Assembly: GCA_021781455.1 (NCBI GenBank)
Contig: JAJXWV010000015.1
Span: 60,435-124,434 of the forward strand
DNA: 64,000 nt
Direction: 5' to 3'
Source: Acidobacteriota bacterium
Lineage (GTDB): Bacteria; Acidobacteriota; Thermoanaerobaculia; Gp7-AA8
Shown piece by piece: positions 10,800 through 18,572 of this stretch. The notes under the pieces are model-generated. The model was not told the origin of the DNA. It made no database searches and saw nothing but the letters and a program-made list of their open reading frames with translations. Within the stretch, counting starts at the first letter, position 1. Each line of letters starts with the position of its first letter. The position numbers and the translations under genes were made by a program.

Positions 10800-11351
10800 T
10801 CAAACGCGCGAAACACCTCCCGAAACCACAAGTGCCATGATGCTGGTGCTGTCGGCCTCGAGCGGGGTCACGCGGGATGCCGGAACCACCAGCAAAACTC
10901 CCGCCATGCTGTACGAGAACGGAAGGTAGACCGCGACACGGTCATTCATCGACAGGAAGGCGAGGTCGCTCTGCGTCACGAATCCGAGCGTCGTCACCGT
11001 CTCCGATAACGCCACCGCGACCGGCCGATCGAAGCGCTTCCTGTCGCCGACGAAGGCCTCGAGCAGGTCCTTCACCGCGGCGTAGATGATCCGGATCAGC
11101 GGCGCGCGCGTGAACAGCGCGTCGGTCATCCTCACCAGCTTCCGCCCGACGAAGTTCGAGGCCAGCGCGCCGACGACGATGGTGCCGGCGAGCAGCACCA
11201 GGATGCCCAGGCCCGGCGCACGCCACCCGAAAAGCCGGTCGCCCAGGATGTTGTCGAACGTGACGAATACGTAATAGAGGACCCAGATCGTGGCGGCAAC
11301 CGGAACGATCACCACCAGGCCGCGGAGGAAGTTCTTGATGAGCCAGTTCAT
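10800..11351 (-). CDS. DUF502 family membrane protein
   Basis: MNWLIKNFLRGLVVIVPVAATIWVLYYVF ... FSYSMAGVLLVVPASRVTPLE typical of DUF502. Confidence 0.85.
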   Translation of the reverse strand: MNWLIKNFLRGLVVIVPVAATIWVLYYVFVTFDNILGDRLFGWRAPGLGILVLLAGTIVVGALASNFVGRKLVRMTDALFTRAPLIRIIYAAVKDLLEAFVGDRKRFDRPVAVALSETVTTLGFVTQSDLAFLSMNDRVAVYLPFSYSMAGVLLVVPASRVTPLEADSTSIMALVVSGGVSRV

Positions 11352-11373
11352 GGCAGCAAGAGTAGCCGGGAGT

Positions 11374-11520
11374 GGTCGCGAGGTCACGAGGTCGCGAGGT
11401 CGCGAGGTTGCGAGGTTGCGAGGTTGCGAGGTTGCGAGGTTGCGAGGTTGCGAGGAGAAGACGATGAACCGGGATCGCCCACCGCGTAACCTCGCAACCT
11501 CGTAACCTCGCAACCCAACC
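11374..11520. repeat. Octamer variant hairpin, GCGAGGTT type
   Basis: Tandem GCGAGGTT/GCGAGGTC units (11374-11454) versus GTAACCTCGCAACCTCGTAACCTCGCAACC (11486-11520). Confidence 0.93.
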
Positions 11521-11522
11521 CT

Positions 11523-12059
11523 CTAAGGATTCTTCAGCAACCTCTCGACCGCTTCGATCGCGATCGACCGCCGCTCCTCCCACCCGCCGCGGATCAGCAC
11601 CACCGCGGCTCCATGCTCGGCCAGCACGCGCCGGAACAGCTCCAGGTGCGCGGCGCGATCCTCGGCGGCGTCCCTCGCGGCATCGCGCACGAACGGCACG
11701 TCGATGTCGTGCAAAAGGTAGACGTCCGAGCGGCGCGCCCGTGCTTCGGTGGCAAGCCACTGGGGGACGAAGTCGTAGTAGTACCGCGCGTAGACGATCG
11801 TGCTGATCAGGTCGGTGTCGAAGACGAGCAGCCGCTTCGCGCTCCCGACGAGGCGCTCCTCGTTGGCGATCTGCCCGCGGCCGATCGGCTCGACGTCGTC
11901 GCGCGTCAGCTCGCGGCCGACCGCGAGCGCGTATTCGCGCGAGTACTCCGGCACCCAGACCGTTCCGTAGTGCGTCGCCAGCAGCGCCGCCAGCGTCGTC
12001 TTCCCGGTGCACTCAGGGCCGGTCACACAGATGCGGAGGTGGCGAGCGAGCGTTTCCAT
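11523..12059 (-). CDS. NadR-like AAA/P-loop kinase (candidate thiamine or nicotinamide-riboside kinase)
   Basis: P-loop GPECTGKTTLA, VPEYSREYA, DTDLISTIVYARYYY; adjacent to a pnuC-like gene. Confidence 0.8.
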   Translation of the reverse strand: METLARHLRICVTGPECTGKTTLAALLATHYGTVWVPEYSREYALAVGRELTRDDVEPIGRGQIANEERLVGSAKRLLVFDTDLISTIVYARYYYDFVPQWLATEARARRSDVYLLHDIDVPFVRDAARDAAEDRAAHLELFRRVLAEHGAAVVLIRGGWEERRSIAIEAVERLLKNP

Positions 12060-12592
12060 TCGACGAAACCCCGAATCGCGAGCACACAGAAGAGCGCATA
12101 GAGCGCCGCGGTCAGCGCGCGGTGACCGAAGAGAAACATCGGCACGTAGATGAGGTCGACCATCAGCCAGATCAACCAGTTCTCGAGGAGCTTCTCGTTC
12201 ATCATCCACTGCCCGACGAGGCTGAAGGCAGTGGTGAACGCATCCGAGAAGGCGAAGACTTCATCGCTGGTCCACCGCAGCAGGCCGATGATCGCCGCGG
12301 TCAGGACGATCCCCGAGAGCGCGCACCCGATCCACTGCCGCGCCGTCGTCTTCCTCACGTGCAGCTCGCCGTGATTGACGCCGCCGTGCAGCCACTCGTA
12401 CCAGCCGTGAATCGAGAGGATGAGGTAGACGATCTGCAGCGCGGCGTTGGAATAGAAGCGCGACTGGTAGAAGACCACGCCATACAGGATGACGCTGGCA
12501 ATCCCGGTCGGCCAGGTCCAGATGTTCTGCTTCACCGCCAGCCAGACGTTGGCCAGGGTGAAGACGACGGCGGCGATTTCGAGTGGGGACAT
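12023..12592 (-). CDS. PnuC/PnuT-family vitamin transporter
   Basis: PnuC-family signature (VKQNIWTWPTGIASVILYGVVFYQSRFYSNAALQIVYLILSIHGWYEWLHGG). Confidence 0.9.
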   Translation of the reverse strand: MSPLEIAAVVFTLANVWLAVKQNIWTWPTGIASVILYGVVFYQSRFYSNAALQIVYLILSIHGWYEWLHGGVNHGELHVRKTTARQWIGCALSGIVLTAAIIGLLRWTSDEVFAFSDAFTTAFSLVGQWMMNEKLLENWLIWLMVDLIYVPMFLFGHRALTAALYALFCVLAIRGFVEWKRSLATSASV

Positions 12593-12625
12593 TGATCAGA
12601 TCGAGGCGGCGCAGTTTATCGCGCC

Positions 12626-12779
12626 CCCGTCACTCTGAGCCGGCGCAACCGCGGGGGCGGCGGATGGGCGGGAGCGGTGGAGCGCGGCGAAGAGTCTCTT
12701 ACCGGGACGATTGGCAGGTTTGAGACTCTTCGCCGCGCTACGCCGCTCCATTCTGTCTCCGCCGGCTCAGAGTGACGGG
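12626..12779. mobile_element. MITE-like element family A, copy 1, perfect 20-bp terminal inverted repeats
   Basis: CCCGTCACTCTGAGCCGGCG ... CGCCGGCTCAGAGTGACGGG with internal GAAGAGTCTC/GAGACTCTTC arms. Confidence 0.88.
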
Positions 12780-12815
12780 GCGCGCTCCGCTGATCCCTCG
12801 AGGTCAATCAAAAAA

Positions 12816-15122
12816 TCACATCTTCACGTTCAACATCACCATCACGTTCCTCGTCGCCTGCGGGTAGTAGTAGGGAATCCCGCTGATCGACTCGGCGCCG
12901 CTCGGGTCGCGGTTGAGGAAGAGATAGCTGTAGCCGCTCGGATAGACGCGCCTGTTGTTCAGGATGTTGTTCACCTGCACGGTCAGCCGCGGCGTGCCGC
13001 GGTTGACCCAGCGAGCGAGCGACGCCGACACGTTGCCGTCGAGGACGAAGAACGACGGCGCCACGAGGTCCGGATTGTCCGTGTTGTCGAGGTACGACTT
13101 CGCCACGTACCGACCGGTCACGCTCGCGCCGACCATCGACTGCGGCGACCAGTCCACGGTCTGGTTGACGATCATGCGGGGCGTGAGCAGCGGCTCGACG
13201 TTGGTAAACGTCAGCGGCTTGCTGCCGACCCAGTTCCCGGCCGCGTCGTAGACGTCGTAGAACTGCGTCCAGGTGTGGATGCGGTTGCGGCTGACGTTCG
13301 CGTTCGTGCGCAAACGCAACGACGGCAGCACCTGCCACACGGCATCCAGCTCGAGACCCCGGCGGTAGCTGCGGTCGACGTTGCGCCGGAGCGCCAGACC
13401 GATGTCCGACAGCTCGCCGGTCGCGGCGATCTCGTGGCGAAACTCCATCGCGTAAACGTTCGCCTCGAGCTTGACGTTCGAGGTCTGGAAGTCGTAACCG
13501 GCTTCGAAGTCGACGAGGCGCTCCGGCCGCACGGCGTGCAGATCGTGCGGGATCGTGGCGTTGTCCTCACCCTGGAAGAGGTCGTTCCGGGCCGGCTCGC
13601 GCGTCGACACCCCGACCGACGTGTAGACACTCGACAAGGGTGAGAGCTCGCGGCGGGCGCCCAGCTTGGGGTTGAAAAAGGTCCAGCGAATCGGGGCAAT
13701 GGCCACGTCGCCGTGGTAGTGGAAATCCTTCGTCCGGAGCTGGTTGTCCGAATAGAAGAGCCACTTCGACGCCGTCCAGGTGAACTTGGCGAAGGCGTTC
13801 GCCTCGCTGTTCGTCCCGTAGTTCCAGTAGTCGCGCGGGCCGCCCACCAGATCGCGCGTGTGGACGCGGCGGAAGTGATTGATGTTCACGCCGTAGTTCG
13901 CACTGAGCGCGCCCCGATTCCAGCTGAGCGCGACCATCGAGCCGACGAGCATTCCGTCCAGGCCGTACTGGCGCAGGCCGGTCTGCGAAGCCTCGTCGTC
14001 GAACAGCCGATACCAGCCGAAACCGCGCTGGTAATAGGCCGAGGCCGTCACGTTCGTGGAGTCGGAGATCGAGCGGATGTACTGCAGCTGCGCCAGGTCG
14101 TAATCGAAGTTGTCGTGATCGGCGGGCGACAGCGGGTTGGCGCGCATGTTCGTCTGAATGGTCTGGAGATCGGGCGCGTCCCACGATTGCTGCTGGTGCT
14201 CGTGCCCCGCGAAGCCCGTGATCCTCAACTGAGATTTCTCGCCTTGCCTGGCGGCGCTGATGAAGAGGTTGTGCTGGTCGATGCCGGAGTGCTCCCGGAA
14301 TCCGTCGGTCCGGTTCACGGACAGCCGGGCGTATCCGAGAAACCCTCCCGGGAGAAGGCCGGTCTGGTATCCCACCGTCGCGAAGCGCGTCCCGAAGGAG
14401 CCGCCGGCCACCTGCGCGTCGACGCTGCTCTTCTGCGCCAGGTCGATGCTCTGCAGGTTGACCGATCCGCCGAACGACGGGGCGCCGAACGTCGACGTTC
14501 CCACCCCGCGCTGGATCTGGATGCTCTCGAGCGAGCGCGCGAGATCCGGAAAATCGGCGAAGTACGTGGCCATGTCTTCCGAATCCGCGAGCGGCACTCC
14601 GTCGAGCGTGAAGTTGATGCGCGTCGGAGCGACGCCCCGCAGCGTGATGTACGAATACCCCGAGCTGCCGATGCCCGACTCGGTATAGGCGTTGATCGAC
14701 GGCGCAGCGCGGAGAAGCAGGGGAATGTCCTGATTGTGGTAGTCGGCCTCGATCTCGAGCTTGTCGATGGTCGTCTTCGTCACGGGCGTCTCCGGCTCCG
14801 CGCGGATTCCGGAGACCACGATGCTCTCGGCGAGAACGGGATGGAGATCGACCTCGACGACGGCGCCGCTGGCGGTGTCGATGTTCAGGGCGTCCGGCTG
14901 AAAGCCAGTGCGCACGACGCGGAGGACGTGCCGCCCCGCGGCGGCCTCGAAGGCGAAGGTGCCATCGGCGCCCGTGGTGAGCGCGCGGCCGTCATCGAGC
15001 GTGACCGCGGCGCCGGCCACCGGCTGCCCGGCCGGATCCTTGACGACGCCCTTGATCGTCGTGGCGAATGCGGCGATCGGGAAGAGAAGAACGAGAACTG
15101 CGGAACGGACGAATGCGCTCAT
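12816..15122 (-). CDS. TonB-dependent outer-membrane receptor with N-terminal carboxypeptidase-like domain (putative thiamine receptor)
   Basis: Plug domain (YSYITLRGVAPTRINFTLDGVPLADSED), beta-barrel C-terminus; TPP riboswitch in leader. Confidence 0.88.
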   Translation of the reverse strand: MSAFVRSAVLVLLFPIAAFATTIKGVVKDPAGQPVAGAAVTLDDGRALTTGADGTFAFEAAAGRHVLRVVRTGFQPDALNIDTASGAVVEVDLHPVLAESIVVSGIRAEPETPVTKTTIDKLEIEADYHNQDIPLLLRAAPSINAYTESGIGSSGYSYITLRGVAPTRINFTLDGVPLADSEDMATYFADFPDLARSLESIQIQRGVGTSTFGAPSFGGSVNLQSIDLAQKSSVDAQVAGGSFGTRFATVGYQTGLLPGGFLGYARLSVNRTDGFREHSGIDQHNLFISAARQGEKSQLRITGFAGHEHQQQSWDAPDLQTIQTNMRANPLSPADHDNFDYDLAQLQYIRSISDSTNVTASAYYQRGFGWYRLFDDEASQTGLRQYGLDGMLVGSMVALSWNRGALSANYGVNINHFRRVHTRDLVGGPRDYWNYGTNSEANAFAKFTWTASKWLFYSDNQLRTKDFHYHGDVAIAPIRWTFFNPKLGARRELSPLSSVYTSVGVSTREPARNDLFQGEDNATIPHDLHAVRPERLVDFEAGYDFQTSNVKLEANVYAMEFRHEIAATGELSDIGLALRRNVDRSYRRGLELDAVWQVLPSLRLRTNANVSRNRIHTWTQFYDVYDAAGNWVGSKPLTFTNVEPLLTPRMIVNQTVDWSPQSMVGASVTGRYVAKSYLDNTDNPDLVAPSFFVLDGNVSASLARWVNRGTPRLTVQVNNILNNRRVYPSGYSYLFLNRDPSGAESISGIPYYYPQATRNVMVMLNVKM

Positions 15123-15148
15123 GGAAGCCTCCGATTCGTTCCGCACGA

Positions 15149-15226
15149 GATCGCAGAGCGCAGATCGCAGATCGCAGATCGCAGGTGTGGATGGCCCTGC
15201 GATCTGCGATCTGCCATCTGCGAGCT
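15149..15226. repeat. Heptamer hairpin, GATCGCA type, between TPP riboswitch and start codon
   Basis: GATCGCAGAGCGCAGATCGCAGATCGCAGATCGCAG / CTGCGATCTGCGATCTGCCATCTGCGA. Confidence 0.92.
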
Positions 15227-15289
15227 GACAGCGGAACGCAGCGTTTCCAGGAGTCCTACTGTGGTGGTGTGGTCGAGAGAGTGTTCAGC

Positions 15290-15370
15290 TTGCCTTTCCC
15301 TACGCCGGTATGAACCGGATCAGGTTCGGAGGGTCTGATCTCAGGCCGTGAGGCCACCCCTAGGCTCCAA
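15290..15370 (-). promoter_or_regulatory. TPP (THI-box) riboswitch
   Basis: Reverse strand GGGGTGGCCTCACGGCCTGAGATCAGACCCTCCGAACCTGATCCGGTTCATACCGGCGTAGGGAAAGGC contains the conserved CTGAGA, ACCC, GAACCTGATC and CCGGCGTAGGGA cores. Confidence 0.93.
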
Positions 15371-15587
15371 CTACGCAATCGAGTTTAGCACGATCGATTT
15401 CTTCACTCTGCATTCAGAAAGTGGGGTCTTCCGGGATTTCCGTGGGTGAGATGGGATTGGGCTTTGACAGCTGGGTTCATGGCTGCTGAGTGGAACGTTT
15501 GCGGAGAACCCCTCACCGCTAGCCGTCTGACGTCCAAGTCGCCAGTGGGGTCGAGGCGGCGGAGCCGCCGACATCATTCAGCGGCGC

Positions 15588-15733
15588 GCCGTCAGGCCGC
15601 CGTTCGATCGGCCCGACCCAGCGTCCGAGCACGCGCAGCGCGCGACAGATCAACGGTCTGTTCCTGCGGCCTTCTGTCGGGCACTTCGCGCCCTCGTACG
15701 CTGATGCGATCGCCTCTCCGGCGGCCTGACGGC
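15588..15733. repeat. Noncoding inverted-repeat element with 15-bp perfect arms
   Basis: gccgtcaggccgccg (15588-15602) versus cggcggcctgacggc (15719-15733). Confidence 0.7.
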
Positions 15734-15898
15734 CGCCGCTAAATTCTTACGGCGGCTACGCCGCCTTAAATCCGCCACTCCGCGGCTGGAGTGCCCTCTT
15801 CGAAATTTCGCCGGACCCACTAGGTATCCGGAAGAGCCAGAAAGTGAAGTCAGAACGCAGAATTGAGAATCAAGAAAGCGTGAAGGGAAGACTTGTCG

Positions 15899-17308
15899 TC
15901 ATCGCAGCGTCATCTTCACCGACGACTTCGTGGCTACTCCGTCGAGGATGGCACGCGGGTCGGTCGAATTCGTGGCGTCCGCGGCACCGCTCGAAGCCAG
16001 ACGCGCTTCGATGTGGATCCGCGAGGGCAGCGGATCGCCCATCATCGAATCGCTCGAGCTGAGCTCGACGGTGGTCGGGAACGACGAGACCATCAGCTTC
16101 TTCACGGCCACCGGCGGCCCGCCAGCCTGTCCCTCCGGACGGGCGAAGACGAAGACCACGCCGCTTTTCGGGTTGGCCTTCGGATCGATGTTCAGCGTGA
16201 TGTGCACCGCGTCGGCAGCTGGGGCGGCTGCGGGAGGCGCGCCACCCATCATGCCCGCACCGGCCGAGGCCTGGAGCGGAGCGGTCGCGCCTCCGACGGG
16301 TGGATGTCCCGGCGGGAGGTTGGCCGTGTCGGTGCCCGGCTGCAGCGGAGGCGCGGCCGGTTGCGCCGGGGGATGGGAGCGCATCTCGGCGAGCACTTCG
16401 CGAAGGCGCTTCTCCTGTTCCGGATGCGCCTTCACGGCGCTGTTGATCGCTGCGTCGGCCTCCGCGGTATTTCCCTGCTGCGTGGCAATGAACGCGAGAG
16501 CAACCCAGCCGTCCGTGATGGACGGATCCTTCCTGGTCGCCGCCTGCAGCATCGACTTGGCCTGATCGATCTGCCCCATCGACATGCGCACGATGGCGTT
16601 GTAGGTCTGGGCGCGCGGCTCGTCGGGGTTCTTGTCGAGGATGGCCTTGGTCTGCGCGAAGACCCCCATGAGGTTGTCGCGATCGAGATAGGCGCGGGTC
16701 AGGGCGATGCGTTTCTCGACGTCGTCGGGACTGGCGCTGACCTCCGCTTCCAGCTGTTTGATGGCCGGGTCATTGGCGGCCTGGACACCGGGATGATCGG
16801 CGGGCATGGCCTCCTGCTGCGCCATGTTGGTGCCGCCGGTCGGACTGCCGCCGGCGTTGCGGTCCTTTGCCGAGCTGTAGACGTAGAAGCCGAGCAGGCC
16901 GACGCCTGCGATCGAAGCGACGCCCCAGATGAACCCCTTGACGGATGGATTGCGTGCGAAGAAACCATCCGCGGCAGCAGCGGGGGCAGCGCCTTTCGCA
17001 CCCGCGCCTGCGCTCTTCGTCTTCGCAGCCACCTTCTGACCGTCGAGCGCCCGCAGCACCTCGGCGGTCTTGACCTCGAGGCGGTGACGCTCTTCGCCCT
17101 CAGTGACACCTTCGTCATCGAGCTCGCGCAACTGCTGGATCAGCGCGTCGCGCCGGGCCTGCAGCTCGCGAAGCTCGAGATCGTGCTCGTCTGCTGCGGC
17201 CGTGTTCTGCCGGCGCCGTGCGTAGACGTAGATGAACATCACGCCGAGGACGAGCCCCGACAGGAGGATTCCGATTGCACTGAGCCAGTCGGTGGAGCCG
17301 CCCATCAC
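15899..17308 (-). CDS. ccmI: Cytochrome c biogenesis CcmI-like TPR protein
   Basis: N-terminal TM + coiled region + TPR-like segments; follows ccmH. Confidence 0.8.
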   Translation of the reverse strand: MMGGSTDWLSAIGILLSGLVLGVMFIYVYARRRQNTAAADEHDLELRELQARRDALIQQLRELDDEGVTEGEERHRLEVKTAEVLRALDGQKVAAKTKSAGAGAKGAAPAAAADGFFARNPSVKGFIWGVASIAGVGLLGFYVYSSAKDRNAGGSPTGGTNMAQQEAMPADHPGVQAANDPAIKQLEAEVSASPDDVEKRIALTRAYLDRDNLMGVFAQTKAILDKNPDEPRAQTYNAIVRMSMGQIDQAKSMLQAATRKDPSITDGWVALAFIATQQGNTAEADAAINSAVKAHPEQEKRLREVLAEMRSHPPAQPAAPPLQPGTDTANLPPGHPPVGGATAPLQASAGAGMMGGAPPAAAPAADAVHITLNIDPKANPKSGVVFVFARPEGQAGGPPVAVKKLMVSSFPTTVELSSSDSMMGDPLPSRIHIEARLASSGAADATNSTDPRAILDGVATKSSVKMTLR

Positions 17309-17910
17309 TTGTCACCTTTCACGAGCTCGCGCACTCGCGCGAGGTAGGGATCTTCTTCTTCGTGTGGGGCAGGCTTTCCAGCCTGCCCTTCTTCGTCAGG
17401 CTTTCCAGCCTGCCCTGGGGACGGGTTGGAAAGCCCGTCCGACACGGGGGATGCGGCCGGCGCCTTCTCGAGGCTGCGGATCTTCGAGAAGACGATGATC
17501 ACGCCGATGGCGAGCGCCAGCACCGGGAGCACCCACACGAGCGTGTTCACGCCCTGGAACTTCGGGCTGAGCAGGACGAATTGTCCGTACGAATGCTCGA
17601 AGTACTTGTAGATCTGTTTGTCGCTGAAGCCGCGGGAGAGGAGCTCGCGCACCTGGCCCTTCATGTTCGTGGCCATCTCGGAGGGCGAGTCGGCGATGGC
17701 CAGGCCCTGGCAGACCGGGCATCGGAGGGTGGCGGCGAGCTCCTGCGTGTGGCGGGTCAGCTCGTCGCCGGTCAGTGGCGTTCCCCGCGGCTTGCCGACG
17801 AACTGTTCCGCGTCGGGGACCTTGACACCCTGTACGTCCTGCTGGGCGATCGCCGCCAGGGCCACGAGCGCCAGAAGAATGGACATCAAAACGATTGCGG
17901 TTCGGGACAT
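17305..17910 (-). CDS. ccmH: Cytochrome c biogenesis protein CcmH
   Basis: LRCPVCQGLAIADSPSEMATNMKGQVRELL motif. Confidence 0.93.
   Translation of the reverse strand: MSRTAIVLMSILLALVALAAIAQQDVQGVKVPDAEQFVGKPRGTPLTGDELTRHTQELAATLRCPVCQGLAIADSPSEMATNMKGQVRELLSRGFSDKQIYKYFEHSYGQFVLLSPKFQGVNTLVWVLPVLALAIGVIIVFSKIRSLEKAPAASPVSDGLSNPSPGQAGKPDEEGQAGKPAPHEEEDPYLARVRELVKGDK
17368..17440. repeat. Tandem palindromes GGCAGGCTTTCCAGCCTGCC within the ccmH 3' end
   Basis: ggcaggctttccagcctgccc, aggctttccagcctgccct, gacgggttggaaagcccgtcc; a related copy ggcaggctggaaagcctgcc at 25905-25924. Confidence 0.85.
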
Positions 17911-18027
17911 TGTCGATTTCCTGTTGATGTCGCGCCTATCGGCACGACCCCTGATCCGGCCTTCGGCCACCTTCTCCCCGCTGCGGCGGGGAGAAGGATC
18001 TCGATGGATGCTCATCGTCGATACTCC

Positions 18028-18049
18028 TGCCCGCTGCTCGCTGCCCGCT
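18028..18049. repeat. Half heptamer element (TGCCCGC)
   Basis: TGCCCGC-TGCTCGC-TGCCCGC-T immediately after the ccmG stop. Confidence 0.65.
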
Positions 18050-18568
18050 TCATCGCATGGCCTTGGCGAGGTTCTCCTCGATGATGTCGGGCGTCATCGG
18101 CCCTTCGAACTTCGCGACGATCGTCCCGTTCTTGTTGAGGAAGAACGTCTCCGGAACGCCGCCGACGCCATAGGCGATGGCGGTCTTTCCCTTTTCGTCG
18201 ACCAGCGTGGGATAGGCCCAGCCGCGCTGGCGGAGGAAGTCGACGATCTTGCTCTCGTCGTCCTGGAAGACGACGCCGAGAAACTGCACCTGATTGCCGG
18301 CGCTCTGCGCGGTGGCAGTGAGCGTCGGATGCTCGTCCCAGCAGGGGCGGCACCAGGTGGCCCAGAAGTTCAGGACCACGGGCTTGCCGCGGTACTGCGC
18401 CAGGTCGATGGTCTCGTCGCTGCCGACGGCCTTGAGCGCGAAGTCGGGCGCCGGACGGCCGACCAGCGGCGAGTCGATGTGCTGCGGATCCTTCCCCAGG
18501 CCGAAGTAGAGGACGACGACCAGGGCCAGGGCGATGACGATGCCGATTGCCAGGACGGTTCGGTTCAT
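18050..18568 (-). CDS. ccmG: Thiol:disulfide interchange protein, TlpA/DsbE/CcmG type
   Basis: Thioredoxin motif NFWATWCRPCWDEHP. Confidence 0.9.
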   Translation of the reverse strand: MNRTVLAIGIVIALALVVVLYFGLGKDPQHIDSPLVGRPAPDFALKAVGSDETIDLAQYRGKPVVLNFWATWCRPCWDEHPTLTATAQSAGNQVQFLGVVFQDDESKIVDFLRQRGWAYPTLVDEKGKTAIAYGVGGVPETFFLNKNGTIVAKFEGPMTPDIIEENLAKAMR

Positions 18569-18572
18569 GATG

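Noticed and set aside
12023-12592. Calling the PnuC-like/NadR-like pair an NAD salvage operon
   Set aside because: The TPP riboswitch upstream of the co-directional TonB receptor makes thiamine the better hypothesis; left as family-level names in the feature list.
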